A stretch of 53,342 nt of DNA from Vibrio tubiashii (GTDB taxonomy: Bacteria > Pseudomonadota > Gammaproteobacteria > Enterobacterales > Vibrionaceae), in assembly GCA_000775715.1 (NCBI GenBank), contig JRWQ01000023.1, positions 1-53,342 of the forward strand, given 5' to 3'. Below, piece by piece: positions 1 to 8,765 of this stretch. The position numbers were made by a program, and so were the translations under genes. The notes under the pieces were generated by a model. The model did no database searches, was not told the origin of the DNA, and worked only from the letters and a program-made list of their open reading frames with translations. How positions within the stretch are numbered: position 1 is the first letter of the stretch; each line of letters begins with the position of its first letter.

Positions 1-140
1 TTCGTATCATTGAAACCTAATTTGAAACCGAAGTTTCTAATTGGATTATCATCAACGAGTGCCCACACAGATTGATAGGTCTATATTTTTAAAGAGCTTT
101 TTCTAACGACTGCTACGCTTCGCGCCTCGTCGTTAGGGGT
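1..140 (-). other. rrn operon leader with boxB-boxA antitermination signals
   Basis: On the minus strand this is the transcribed leader of an rRNA operon whose 16S gene lies beyond the left edge. A hairpin (103-110 pairing with 129-136) stands in the boxB position. It is followed by AGCTCTTTAAAAA (98-86), which matches the boxA antitermination element bound by NusB/S10. Then comes ATCTGTGTGGGCACTCG (about 75-59), a conserved feature of gammaproteobacterial 16S leaders. The order boxB-boxA-leader-16S is the expected one. The 16S gene itself is not in the window. Confidence 0.85.
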
Positions 141-144
141 GCGT

Positions 145-172
145 ATCTTACGCTTCCCAACTTGAGAGTCAA
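145..172 (-). promoter_or_regulatory. rrn P2 promoter
   Basis: Reading the minus strand, a -35 of TTGACT (172-167) and a -10 of TAAGAT (150-145) are separated by 16 bp, followed by a C-rich discriminator. It lies about 100 bp downstream of P1 and just before the leader antitermination signals, as P2 does in other rrn operons. The 16-bp spacer is the weak point typical of rrn promoters. Confidence 0.75.
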
Positions 173-248
173 GCGTTTTTTTCAAACTTTCTTTTCTCTC
201 TCTAACTCGGTGTGTGATGTTCATCTCACTCCGTGTCGGTGAGGCGGC

Positions 249-330
249 ATTATAGGGAGGTCTGAGCGGAAGACAAGTGTTTTTTTGAAAATAGATTTCG
301 TTTGGTTAAAAACAAATCAAAAGCCTGAAA
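249..330 (-). promoter_or_regulatory. rrn P1 promoter with UP element
   Basis: On the minus strand there is a perfect TATAAT (254-249) and CTTGTC (277-272) with a 17-bp spacer. The GC-rich discriminator GCCGCC directly follows the -10; this is the hallmark of stringently controlled rRNA promoters. The A/T tracts upstream (about 278-330) fit an UP element contacted by the alpha subunit C-terminal domain. Fis sites are expected further upstream but I could not define one with confidence. Confidence 0.85.
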
Positions 331-467
331 ATAGAATAAAATTTCAACATTTGAGTCATGTCACATCAATACGTTGGAAAAACAACAACCATATACGTAA
401 GATCCATGTGTCTATTTTGTTAACGGTAGACCTAATTTTTCTTAAACCTTAAAAGTTGTATTCCAAT

Positions 468-917
468 ATGAGTTCAAACAAATCGACCTTATTGATTGTC
501 GCCTTAGCTGTTTTGGGCGGAATCATCTTTTCGCAGGTAGCCGTGCCTCCTGCTATTAGCTTTGTACTGGGTGTATTCGCTTCCGCTTTTATTCTTAAAC
601 TTTCAAACACCAATAAAGAACAAGACCCATCCAACGACCCATCAACTAAAACACTTTACGTAGGCAACTTGCCCTATAAAGCGAATGAATCACACGTGAA
701 AGAGCTATTTGCTAAACATGGTGAAGTTTTTGCCGTGCGTCTAATGAAAGATAAACGCACAGGTAAAAGAAGGGGCTTTGGCTTTGTGGTGATGGCTGCC
801 GCTGACGCACAAACTGCTATTGAAGCACTTAATGAAAAGGATTATATGCAGCGAACGTTAAAGGTTCGTATCGCTAACGACCCTAAATCTCAATCGGAAA
901 GTACTGAACAGGGCTAA
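468..917 (+). CDS. RRM-type RNA-binding protein with N-terminal membrane segments
   Basis: A 149-residue protein. Residues about 7-45 are hydrophobic and probably form one or two membrane helices. A polar linker leads to a single RNA recognition motif at about 62-137, with RNP2 LYVGNL (63-68) and RNP1 RRGFGFVV (102-109 region), both with the aromatic residues that stack on RNA bases. The fold suggests single-stranded RNA binding; a target cannot be read from sequence. I start at ATG 468; an in-frame TTG at 456 would add four residues and no clear Shine-Dalgarno favours either. The 3' end overlaps the convergent murI by 35 bp, and the gene sits between the rrn promoters and murI. In E. coli murI is directly followed by rrn, so this gene is an insertion into that order. 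Confidence 0.85.
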   Translation: MSSNKSTLLIVALAVLGGIIFSQVAVPPAISFVLGVFASAFILKLSNTNKEQDPSNDPSTKTLYVGNLPYKANESHVKELFAKHGEVFAVRLMKDKRTGKRRGFGFVVMAAADAQTAIEALNEKDYMQRTLKVRIANDPKSQSESTEQG

Positions 918-1683
918 AACCAAGTTCATGTAATGCGATGTTCAATGCTCCCTCTTCCCAAGGGGGAGCTGTTGAGAAAATCTCTCTTGTTCCTGTCGTC
1001 TCAATCTTCTGTTCAAATTTATCTTTAAGTAGATCGGCAACTCTACGTGCTATTGCTTCTCCCGAATCAACCAACAATACATGGTTTGATAATGCTTGCT
1101 GAATTTCGGTTTTGATTAACGGAAAGTGAGTACAACCTAACACAGCGACATCCACTTTATTGTCAATTGGTGCAAGAATTTGTTTAAGCTCGGCTTGATC
1201 GATAGCTTTTCCTCTGAGCTTTTCTTCAGCCATAGCAACTAACCGAGTTGAGCCCAATAGCTCGACAGGCTTACTTTGAGAGAAGTCACGAATAAGGTCG
1301 TGAGTATAAGGACGAGTAATCGTTGCCGGAGTCGCAACTAGGCCAACCGCTTTATTAGCTAGATTCGAAGCAGGTTTGATTGCAGGAACAACACCAACCA
1401 CGGGCGTAGAGAGTTTAGCCCTCAAGGTTGGCAACACAATAGTACTGGCTGTATTACATGCGATAACGACTAAATCTATTTGGTGTTTTTCCACCAGCGA
1501 GCAGACTAACGCATCAACACGTGCAATTAGCTTTTCATGTTGCAGTTCGCCATATGGGAAGGCTGCATTGTCGAAGATATAGAGGTAATCAAGCTGAGGT
1601 AATTTCGCCTGTATCTCTTTATATACAGACAGACCACCGACACCAGAATCAAAGATTAGGATTTTTGCTTGTTGCTCGGACAC
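883..1683 (-). CDS. murI: Glutamate racemase MurI
   Basis: Converts L-glutamate to D-glutamate for peptidoglycan stem peptides in the cytoplasm. 266 residues, the usual length. The two catalytic cysteines sit in VIACNTAS (about 74-81) and LGCTHFPL (about 183-190), and the N-terminal FDSGVGGLSV is the family signature. The start is GTG (1683), read as MSEQQAKIL. The gene follows btuB and a PP-loop ATPase gene on the same strand, and the rrn promoters lie downstream in the same direction, as in E. coli btuB-murI-rrn. The last 35 bp overlap the convergent RRM gene, so the two transcripts are antisense at their 3' ends. Confidence 0.97.
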   Translation of the reverse strand: MSEQQAKILIFDSGVGGLSVYKEIQAKLPQLDYLYIFDNAAFPYGELQHEKLIARVDALVCSLVEKHQIDLVVIACNTASTIVLPTLRAKLSTPVVGVVPAIKPASNLANKAVGLVATPATITRPYTHDLIRDFSQSKPVELLGSTRLVAMAEEKLRGKAIDQAELKQILAPIDNKVDVAVLGCTHFPLIKTEIQQALSNHVLLVDSGEAIARRVADLLKDKFEQKIETTGTREIFSTAPPWEEGALNIALHELGFSPVQYFPIEI

Positions 1684-1729
1684 TTGGATTGCTCACTACT
1701 TTACGACTTGGCAATGATACTCGCTGTGG

Positions 1730-2401
1730 CTATTTTGGCAAACATTGCGCGTGATAACGTTGATGAGTAAAGCGCTCTCCTTGCTCTTTATGAGTTAGCT
1801 CTAAATCGATCTTTCCTCGATAGCTCCGCGTTTCGGTCACTAATGTGTGGAACTCACCATCTTCACCACAAAGATCGACACCATTAGGCAAGCTATCAAG
1901 AAAATCTTGACTATACCATTGTCCACAATAGCTAGGTGCTAATGCATTACCATCCGTGGTAACAACTAAGATTTTGATTCCGCGCTCAAGGATCTCATAC
2001 GCTAAGTCCACACTTGGTTGCCCTATCAAAGGAAAGACACACTCCCAACCAGCAGGCTCTATATAGCTACGACGATACGCTTCAATACCGTTACAGAACA
2101 TATCGCCAAAGGCTACAGCCTCAATCGCAAGTCCGCTTTGCTGTAAAGCATTAACAATAGATGATTGATAAATCTCATTCGAGGGGAAAACCTCTGGAAG
2201 CTCTATCTTTATCAAAGGCAAACCTAACAGCTGTGCCTGCATATCTAGCACATCAATTGGCGTCGCTTGGAAAGGAACTTCATCTTTAACATAGGTCGTA
2301 TACAGGCCCACCACTTGGTATTCGCGGCTTTCTACTAGCCTTTCTAAGGTTAGAGTCGAGTCTTTACCACTAGACCAGCTTACAATAACGTTCTTTTTCA
2401 T
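1730..2401 (-). CDS. PP-loop ATP pyrophosphatase (Dph6-like)
   Basis: 223 residues. The N-terminus carries WSSGKDSTL (about 9-17), the PP-loop that binds ATP and adenylates a substrate in the adenine nucleotide alpha-hydrolase superfamily. The closest named group is the diphthine-ammonia ligase (Dph6/MJ0570-like) family, shown by FGDMFCNGIEAYR and a late FHTLVTETRSY segment. Bacteria do not make diphthamide, so the true substrate is unknown. It lies 51 bp after btuB, behind a terminator, and 46 bp before murI. Its position beside btuB suggests, but does not show, a link to cobalamin metabolism. Confidence 0.8.
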   Translation of the reverse strand: MKKNVIVSWSSGKDSTLTLERLVESREYQVVGLYTTYVKDEVPFQATPIDVLDMQAQLLGLPLIKIELPEVFPSNEIYQSSIVNALQQSGLAIEAVAFGDMFCNGIEAYRRSYIEPAGWECVFPLIGQPSVDLAYEILERGIKILVVTTDGNALAPSYCGQWYSQDFLDSLPNGVDLCGEDGEFHTLVTETRSYRGKIDLELTHKEQGERFTHQRYHAQCLPK

Positions 2402-2422
2402 AATTTAGGTATAGAGAGAAGT

Positions 2423-2444
2423 AAAAACCGCCCGAAGGCGGTTA
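2423..2444 (-). terminator. Rho-independent terminator of btuB
   Basis: On the minus strand a 7-bp stem (AACCGCC with GGCGGTT, 2443-2437 and 2432-2426) closes a UUCG tetraloop and runs into five Ts. It lies directly after the btuB stop codon and before the PP-loop gene, so readthrough would be needed for one transcript. Confidence 0.85.
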
Positions 2445-2452
2445 ACTATCTA

Positions 2453-4327
2453 TTAGAACTGGTATGAAGCATTTAGGTAGTACGCTTGATCTTGCGTTTC
2501 ATACTTGTCCGCCGTTTGGTACTGGGCATTAAACAAGTTTTCAACTTTAGCTCGCAGCTTCCATTGCTCAGTCAACTGGTAAGCCAATGTAAAGTTCACA
2601 AGGCTATACGGGTCAAGTTCCACAGTATTTTTTGCATCGTCATAGCGTTTGCCTTGGTACTGATAGCTCAAGTCACCACGCCAGTCATTGTGTTCATAGC
2701 TGACCAACCATTTTGCAGCAAAGTTTGCTCTACGAGAGAGTTCTTTATCTTGAATGTCTTCTGGTTGACCAAAGCTAGCAACATTAACCTTGTTGTTATG
2801 ATCGAGGAAGTCTAACGACACTGAGTGTGAAATCACACCTGTCGTAAACTGCGAACTGACTTCAACACCACGTATAGTTGCATCGGAGTTCTTTAGCGCC
2901 TCACCTTTTGACTGATAACTTACCAAATTAGTGATTTTGTTTGAATAACCTACAATGCGCACATCCGCTACGTCAGAAAAGAACTCAAAACCGGCCTCAA
3001 AACTTAAAGACTCTTCTGGTTTCAGGTCACTATTACCATAACCAGGCCAAAACAAGTTATTGTATGTCGGTGCTCGAAACGCACTACCACCAGACGCAAT
3101 CAAACGCCAATTCTGATTAACAAGGTAACCCGCGCCTAGCTGCCAGGTCGATTTCCCGCCATAGACTTCGTTGTCATCATGACGAACACTTGCTTCAACT
3201 TGCAGGCCTGAGTTGTCATAGAAAGCCGAAGCGAAGACAGCATTGTTCTTTCGGCTAGTTCCATCATATTTCTGGTAACTATTGCTGCTCCAAATTTTAG
3301 AGTCAGCCACCGAGTCTTTCGTTAGGTCAACACCTGCATTAACTACAAAGCTTTCAGAGAACTGATAAGAGTTCAGCCAGTTAAGAGCATCACGGTCAGT
3401 GATTAAGTGACTACCCGGAAGTTCGCCGCCTTTGTGATCGCTATCATCTCTATTTGTAGAGATCGATAGTGATGATCTGTACCTTTCACCTCTGTATGCT
3501 ACAACTGCAGCATAGTTGAAAAGAGTAGACTCTTGCTCATCGGCTGATAGCTTGCCTGTAGAAAAGTCCTTATAGCTTTCGTATTCAGTCACACCTTTAT
3601 GATAAAAGCCCATCACTTTGGCAGACCACTCTGGTGAAAAGTTTGTCCCAACTTCTAGTGTTAGGTCTTGACGGCTATAACCATCTTCGTCAGGTTGAGC
3701 CGGACCTGTACCTACAACATCAAAGCCATCTGATGCTTCAGTGTTTACAGACATATTGATCCAAGAGTTCTGACCAACTTTAGAGCTCACACCAGCAGCG
3801 CCTTGGCGATAGTTATCAGTACCAGCTCCGACTAGAACAGTACCTGAGTCAATATCTGCCCCTGATGAAGTAATAATATTAATTACACCACCTATTGCAT
3901 CAGCACCATAGACTGCAGCGCGAGCACCTTTTACTAACTCGATACGTTCAACGCCGCTTAGAGGAATTGCAGAGAAATTCGCGCTTCCTGTTGTCGCGCT
4001 ACCAATCCTCACCCCGTTATAGAGGACAATCGTTTGATTCGATGAGGTACCGCGAACAAAGACAGAACTGTTTTGCCCACGTCCTCCATTTTGCGTTACT
4101 TGCACACCAGGCAATAGTGCTAAAGCTTCCGTTAGAGATTTGATTTGCAGATTGTCTATTTGCTCTTTGGTCACAATGTCGACTGTTGCTGTAATTTGAC
4201 CAACTGACTGCTCAAAACGGTTAGCGGTTACCACCATAGTCTCATCAGCGGATGCTTGTTGAGCGTAAGAAAGAGAGGCGTGCGGAAGTAGCGATGCAAC
4301 AGCAATCGCCAAAATAGATCGGTTCAT
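2453..4327 (-). CDS. btuB: Vitamin B12 TonB-dependent outer-membrane receptor BtuB
   Basis: Imports cobalamin across the outer membrane using TonB energy. 624 residues, close to E. coli BtuB (614). Residues 1-22 are a signal peptide ending SYAQQ. The TonB box is ETMVVTANR (about 29-37). A plug domain follows (about 45-155, with VFVRGTSSNQTIVLYNGVRI), then a 22-strand beta barrel ending in the aromatic C-terminal YQF recognised by the BAM complex. It is controlled by the cobalamin riboswitch directly upstream, and trmA diverges from it as in E. coli. A weak promoter for the riboswitch transcript may lie near 4590-4620. Confidence 0.97.
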   Translation of the reverse strand: MNRSILAIAVASLLPHASLSYAQQASADETMVVTANRFEQSVGQITATVDIVTKEQIDNLQIKSLTEALALLPGVQVTQNGGRGQNSSVFVRGTSSNQTIVLYNGVRIGSATTGSANFSAIPLSGVERIELVKGARAAVYGADAIGGVINIITSSGADIDSGTVLVGAGTDNYRQGAAGVSSKVGQNSWINMSVNTEASDGFDVVGTGPAQPDEDGYSRQDLTLEVGTNFSPEWSAKVMGFYHKGVTEYESYKDFSTGKLSADEQESTLFNYAAVVAYRGERYRSSLSISTNRDDSDHKGGELPGSHLITDRDALNWLNSYQFSESFVVNAGVDLTKDSVADSKIWSSNSYQKYDGTSRKNNAVFASAFYDNSGLQVEASVRHDDNEVYGGKSTWQLGAGYLVNQNWRLIASGGSAFRAPTYNNLFWPGYGNSDLKPEESLSFEAGFEFFSDVADVRIVGYSNKITNLVSYQSKGEALKNSDATIRGVEVSSQFTTGVISHSVSLDFLDHNNKVNVASFGQPEDIQDKELSRRANFAAKWLVSYEHNDWRGDLSYQYQGKRYDDAKNTVELDPYSLVNFTLAYQLTEQWKLRAKVENLFNAQYQTADKYETQDQAYYLNASYQF

Positions 4328-4390
4328 TTGTATATCCTAAATCGCGTAAGTCCTACCGAGCATGGTACGCTTGCATTATTTTCCACTGCT

Positions 4391-4575
4391 CAGCTGCTGG
4401 CAGGTATTCGGACTCAAGAGCTTGGCAATACCACCTACTGACTCGACTTCCCACACATGTTTATGCAGTGTCCTTTGAGCTTTCGTTCTCTCTTACCGCT
4501 GCGCGTCAGTTCTGGATTCTCACCAGATTCCCTTTTCAGCCATCTAAACATCTAGACAGCACCAGCTTGGCGACG
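4391..4575 (-). promoter_or_regulatory. Cobalamin riboswitch upstream of btuB
   Basis: On the minus strand the region holds the conserved core AACTGACGCGCAGCGGTAAG (about 4515-4496), preceded by GGGAATCTGGTGAGAATCC, and ends with the B12-box form CGAATACCTGCCAGC (about 4410-4394). This is the class I adenosylcobalamin aptamer layout. It ends about 65 bp before the btuB start, so the expression platform probably hides the ribosome-binding site when ligand is bound. The remaining 200 bp up to trmA contain the divergent promoters; trmA has AAGG eight bases before its ATG. Confidence 0.95.
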
Positions 4576-4777
4576 ATGTTATTAACCTATTGATACTTTG
4601 TCCAGACAATATTTGAACTATTCGCGAGACAAATAGCGAAGTGAAGACCACAACAAGCCATTTACGCACTATCTTTTATTCATTATTAGGACAACACTGG
4701 ACATAGGGCTGAGATTGAATAAAATCTGCGCTCCTGACTAAACACAACCTCGACAGGTTCAACCTAAGGCAATAATC

Positions 4778-5887
4778 ATGGCGACTCTTGATGTAAACCC
4801 ACAACGCTACCAAGAACAACTGGCAGAGAAGATCGACCGTCTCAATGAGATGTTCGCGCCTTATTATGTACCTGAGTTAGAAGTTTTCGAATCCCCAGAA
4901 CAGCACTATCGTATGCGTGCAGAATTCCGTGTTTGGCATGAGGGTGACGACATGTACTACATCATGTTCAACCAAGAGACTCGTGAAAAGTACCGTGTAG
5001 ATCAGTTTCCAGCCGCTAGTCTCCTCATCAACGACTTAATGCCGCTACTTATTGATGCAATGAAAGACAATGACTCGCTGCGTCGTAAGCTATTCCAAGT
5101 CGATTTTCTTTCTACGCTAAGCGGGGAAATCTTAGTATCACTCCTTTACCATCGTCAGCTAGATGAAGAGTGGACTGAAAACGCAAAAGCACTAAAACAA
5201 CGCTTAAACGATGAAGGCTTCAACCTAAACATCATTGGCCGCGCACGTAAAATGAAGGTTGTTCTCGACCGTGATTACGTGATTGAAAAGCTTGACGTCA
5301 ATGGCAAACCATACATCTACCAGCAGGTCGAAAACAGTTTTACGCAGCCAAACGGTAAGGTAGCTGAAAAAATGCTTGAGTGGGCCGTCGACTGCACGCA
5401 AGACAGCACTGGCGATCTGCTAGAGCTATACTGTGGTAACGGTAATTTCTCACTCGCTCTGGCGCAAAACTTTGAGCGCGTACTAGCGACTGAACTTGCT
5501 AAACCATCCGTCGTTTCAGCTCAATACAACATCGCAGCTAACAAAATTGATAACGTACAGATCCTGCGTCTATCTGCGGAAGAATTTACAGAGGCGATCG
5601 AAGGCAAGCGTGAGTTCCGCCGTTTACAAGATGCGGGCGTTGATCTTAAGAGCTTCAACTGCAACACGATTTTTGTTGATCCACCACGTGCGGGTATGGA
5701 TATCGATACTTGTAAGATGGTTCAAGGTTATGAACGTATTATGTACATTTCGTGTAACCCTGAAACACTGAAAGAGAACCTCGATGTGCTTTGCGAGACA
5801 CACCGAATCACACGATTTGCTCTGTTTGATCAGTTTCCCTATACCCACCATATGGAAGCGGGCGTTGTACTGGAACGTAAAGCTTAA
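4778..5887 (+). CDS. trmA: tRNA (uracil-5-)-methyltransferase TrmA
   Basis: Uses S-adenosylmethionine to make m5U54 (ribothymidine) in the T-loop of tRNAs. 369 residues against 366 in E. coli. Visible are the SAM-binding motif LLELYCGNGNFSL (about 215-227), DPPRAGMD (about 300-307), the catalytic nucleophile in YISCNPETL (about 322-330), and the terminal glutamate in HHMEAGVVL. The start ATG has AAGG upstream. It diverges from btuB and is followed by a strong bidirectional terminator shared with yijD. Confidence 0.97.
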   Translation: MATLDVNPQRYQEQLAEKIDRLNEMFAPYYVPELEVFESPEQHYRMRAEFRVWHEGDDMYYIMFNQETREKYRVDQFPAASLLINDLMPLLIDAMKDNDSLRRKLFQVDFLSTLSGEILVSLLYHRQLDEEWTENAKALKQRLNDEGFNLNIIGRARKMKVVLDRDYVIEKLDVNGKPYIYQQVENSFTQPNGKVAEKMLEWAVDCTQDSTGDLLELYCGNGNFSLALAQNFERVLATELAKPSVVSAQYNIAANKIDNVQILRLSAEEFTEAIEGKREFRRLQDAGVDLKSFNCNTIFVDPPRAGMDIDTCKMVQGYERIMYISCNPETLKENLDVLCETHRITRFALFDQFPYTHHMEAGVVLERKA

Positions 5888-5904
5888 TCTCTTAAGAGTA
5901 CATT

Positions 5905-5933
5905 AAAAAACGAGCCAAATGGCTCGTTTTTTT
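5905..5933. terminator. Bidirectional terminator between trmA and yijD
   Basis: An 8-bp stem AACGAGCC / GGCTCGTT (5909-5916 and 5921-5928) with an AAAT loop. It has T runs on the right and A runs on the left, so it can end transcripts arriving from trmA and from the convergent yijD. Confidence 0.9.
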
Positions 5934-5950
5934 ATTCCAAAAAGCAGATA

Positions 5951-6334
5951 TTAAGATTCTGCTTTAGTTGGTGCGCTCAAAAAGCCTAGCTTTCTCGCCA
6001 CCCAAAGCAGCAAACCTAGGGTAATAAAGATCGCTAACATGTTAGAACCAGCATCCGGGTGCTGCGCTTTAACAAATGCAGAGTGGCCAAACGCGCCGAC
6101 AAAGAAACAGGCTAAACCCACCAATGGGATATCTTCTGATACTGGGTTAGCTAGGTATTCTCGGTATAGAGCTTGTACTGACAGTACGAGAGCAATCAAT
6201 GGAAAAATAGAGAAAGAAACTTCACTCATGGTTAGCCATGACAACATAGCATCACCACACATACCAGCGATTAACGCTAGCACCAACGTTTTCTTCTCAG
6301 AGCCACGATTAACTTGGTTTATTTCATTCGACAT
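5951..6334 (-). CDS. yijD: YijD family (DUF1422) inner-membrane protein
   Basis: 127 residues with four hydrophobic segments (about 15-35, 40-55, 70-88, 98-115), so a small integral membrane protein. Sequence and position after fabR match YijD of E. coli (119 residues), whose function is unknown. The start codon overlaps the fabR stop by one base (TAATG), indicating translational coupling. I infer a role near membrane lipid homeostasis only from this coupling. Confidence 0.9.
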   Translation of the reverse strand: MSNEINQVNRGSEKKTLVLALIAGMCGDAMLSWLTMSEVSFSIFPLIALVLSVQALYREYLANPVSEDIPLVGLACFFVGAFGHSAFVKAQHPDAGSNMLAIFITLGLLLWVARKLGFLSAPTKAES

Positions 6335-6975
6335 TAATCTATCCCACCTTTTAATCGGTTACGTTCACGTTCTTTGCGATACCAGAAAGCCCCTTTGGCT
6401 ATCATTCGCAATTGCATAATTAGACGTTCAGCGAGTTCATCGCGTTCACGTCGATTTAAATCTAGAGCTTCAGCACCTGAGCTAAATACTAGCGTGACCG
6501 ATGCTTCTGCTTGGGTGAAAGCTTCATCACGGTCCATACCCGTACTGATCAGATACTCTGTCATTTCAGCGACAAAATGCTGCATTTCTCGGGCGACTGC
6601 GGTACGAAATTCAAATGAGGTTCCCGAACGTTCACGCAACAACAAGCGGAAAACATTGGGACTGCTTTCGATAAACTCCATAAAGGTTTCTACCGACGTT
6701 CGAATAACACTGCCCTCTTTTACGATGCGTTGACGTGCCTGGCGCATTAATTGACGCAGCAACAAGCCTCCTTCATCGACCATGGTCAAACCCAGCTCAT
6801 CCATATCTTTAAAGTGACGATAAAACGAGGTTGGAGCGATACCCGCTTCCCGAGCGACTTCACGTAAACTCAGGTTAGAAAAGCTTCGGTCTGCACTCAA
6901 TTGACTGAAGGCAGCATCTATCAAAGATCGGCGTGTTTTTTCTTTTTGCTGAGCACGGATTCCCATGGATTTCAT
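6334..6975 (-). CDS. fabR: Fatty acid biosynthesis repressor FabR (TetR family)
   Basis: Represses fabA and fabB in response to the unsaturated to saturated acyl-ACP/CoA balance. The N-terminal helix-turn-helix reads LSLREVAREAGIAPTSFYRHF (about 34-54), split here only by my counting, and QQKEKTRRSL precedes it, almost identical to E. coli FabR. The C-terminal ligand domain has LLRERSGTSFEFR. I start at ATG 6975 (213 residues); ATG 6966 (MGIRAQQ) matches E. coli even better, and the longer frame from TTG 7017 is not supported. Neither ATG has a clear Shine-Dalgarno. The gene diverges from sthA and overlaps yijD. Confidence 0.95.
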   Translation of the reverse strand: MKSMGIRAQQKEKTRRSLIDAAFSQLSADRSFSNLSLREVAREAGIAPTSFYRHFKDMDELGLTMVDEGGLLLRQLMRQARQRIVKEGSVIRTSVETFMEFIESSPNVFRLLLRERSGTSFEFRTAVAREMQHFVAEMTEYLISTGMDRDEAFTQAEASVTLVFSSGAEALDLNRRERDELAERLIMQLRMIAKGAFWYRKERERNRLKGGID

Positions 6976-7291
6976 AGTTGCTGTTCTAGTTTTTTTTCGA
7001 CGTCCATTAATATACAACGATTAACCTAAGGAGATAACCCAAAATTTAACGCTGTTAATGTTTGGAGATTAATTAAGCCAATCGGCCAAAAACGAATCGC
7101 AATTAAACCCTGTTGACTCGATATTTCAATCTATCCCAACTCAATAAGAGACATAAGACATGCGCTTTGATTTATTTGCTTGATTCTACGTGATCTCTAC
7201 GACTGTCTAGTATGCTTTAGGTGTACCCACTAGCGGAATCAGTTAAAATCTCGCTAAAGCAATGTTAAGACTATATAACAAGGAAGAAACT
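6976..7291. other. Divergent intergenic region fabR-sthA
   Basis: About 315 bp that must hold promoters for fabR (leftward) and sthA (rightward). I see a possible -10 TATGCT at 7209-7214 for sthA but no convincing -35 partner. The region is A/T-rich with no open frame of note. No FabR operator could be assigned by eye. Confidence 0.5.
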
Positions 7292-8692
7292 ATGGCGCAG
7301 AGTAACCACTTTGATGTAATCGTTATTGGTAGTGGTCCCGGTGGTGAAGGGGCAGCGATGGGATTAACCAAAGCGGGCTTGAACGTTGCCATTGTAGAAA
7401 AAGAAAGCAGTGTAGGAGGTGGTTGTACCCACTGGGGAACCATACCATCTAAAGCGTTGCGTCACGCAGTCAGCCGCATTATTGAATTCAACAACAACCC
7501 GCTGTTCTGCCACAACAACACCAGCCTTCATTCCACCTTTTCCAATATTCTAGGTCACGCAAAATCAGTTATCGATAAACAGACTCGACTGCGTCAAAGC
7601 TTCTATGACCGCAACCAATGCTCGTTGATCTTTGGTACCGCGCGCTTTATTGATAAGTATTCGATCGCTGTGATGCAGAGTGATGGTACAGAAGAGACCT
7701 ACAGTGCCGATCGCTTCGTCATTGCAACGGGCTCTCGCCCATACCAACCTGACAATGTCGACTTTATGCATGAACGCATTTACGACAGTGACTCGATCTT
7801 GAGCCTAAAACACGACCCGCGCCATATCATCATCTACGGTGCCGGGGTGATTGGCTGTGAGTACGCCTCTATCTTCCGTGGTCTTGGCGTAAAAACTGAC
7901 TTAATCAACACCCGCGATCGCTTACTCGCCTTCTTGGATAACGAAGTGTCGGATGCGCTGTCTTACCACTTCTGGAACAGTGGTGTAGTGATTCGCAACG
8001 ACGAAACGTTTGAAAAAATTGAAGGCACTGACGATGGCGTTATTGTTCACCTAGAGTCAGGCAAAAAAATGCGTGCCGACTGTATTCTCTACGCAAACGG
8101 CCGCACGGGTAACACAGATAAACTCAACCTTGCTGCTGTTGGTTTAGAGGGAGACTCCCGTGGGCAACTTAAAGTTGATGGAAATTATCAGACCGAGGTT
8201 GAGCATGTTTACGCTGTCGGCGATGTGATTGGCTACCCAAGCCTCGCAAGCGCAGCTTATGATCAAGGCCGCTTTGTCGCCCAAGCGATTACCAAAGGTA
8301 AGGCTGACGGCAACCTAATTGAAGATATCCCGACTGGTATCTATACCATTCCAGAGATCAGCTCTGTGGGCAAAACCGAGCAAGAGCTGACAGCGGCGAA
8401 AGTACCCTATGAAGTAGGCCGCTCTTCGTTTAAACACTTAGCTCGCGCCCAGATTGCAGGTAAAGATATCGGTAGTTTGAAGATTCTCTTCCATCGCGAA
8501 ACCAAAGAGATACTCGGTATTCACTGTTTTGGTGAACGTGCTGCAGAGATCATTCACATCGGTCAAGCCATCATGGAGCAGAAAGGGGAAGCGAATACCA
8601 TCGAGTACTTCGTCAACACCACATTCAACTACCCGACCATGGCCGAAGCCTACCGTGTGGCAGCACTCAATGGCCTTAACCGTCTGTTTTAA
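7292..8692 (+). CDS. sthA: Soluble pyridine nucleotide transhydrogenase SthA
   Basis: A cytoplasmic FAD enzyme that exchanges reducing equivalents between NADPH and NAD+. From ATG 7292 (AAGGAAG five bases upstream) it has 466 residues, the same as E. coli SthA; the longer frame from 7262 adds ten unsupported residues. FAD binding: VIVIGSGPGGEGAAMGL (about 9-25). Flavoprotein disulphide reductase region: GGGCTHWGTIPSKALRH, in which the second redox cysteine is replaced by threonine, as expected for SthA. NAD binding: IIYGAGVIGCEYAS (about 178-191). C-terminal dimerisation domain present. Confidence 0.97.
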   Translation: MAQSNHFDVIVIGSGPGGEGAAMGLTKAGLNVAIVEKESSVGGGCTHWGTIPSKALRHAVSRIIEFNNNPLFCHNNTSLHSTFSNILGHAKSVIDKQTRLRQSFYDRNQCSLIFGTARFIDKYSIAVMQSDGTEETYSADRFVIATGSRPYQPDNVDFMHERIYDSDSILSLKHDPRHIIIYGAGVIGCEYASIFRGLGVKTDLINTRDRLLAFLDNEVSDALSYHFWNSGVVIRNDETFEKIEGTDDGVIVHLESGKKMRADCILYANGRTGNTDKLNLAAVGLEGDSRGQLKVDGNYQTEVEHVYAVGDVIGYPSLASAAYDQGRFVAQAITKGKADGNLIEDIPTGIYTIPEISSVGKTEQELTAAKVPYEVGRSSFKHLARAQIAGKDIGSLKILFHRETKEILGIHCFGERAAEIIHIGQAIMEQKGEANTIEYFVNTTFNYPTMAEAYRVAALNGLNRLF

Positions 8693-8712
8693 ATAAACCA
8701 TCAACAAATAGA

Positions 8713-8744
8713 AAGCCGCGACCGTTACCAGTCGCGGCTTTTTA
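8713..8744. terminator. Terminator between sthA and dinF
   Basis: A 10-bp GC-rich stem AAGCCGCGAC / GTCGCGGCTT (8713-8722 and 8731-8740) with an 8-base loop and TTTTT to the right. The left flank gives a weaker T run for the convergent dinF transcript, so it probably serves both. Confidence 0.88.
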
Positions 8745-8765
8745 ATTGATATGCAATTCTTCCAG

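Noticed and set aside
449..634. 61-codon minus-strand frame over the RRM gene start
   Set aside because: Antisense to a gene with clear domains; no ribosome-binding site and composition typical of a shadow.
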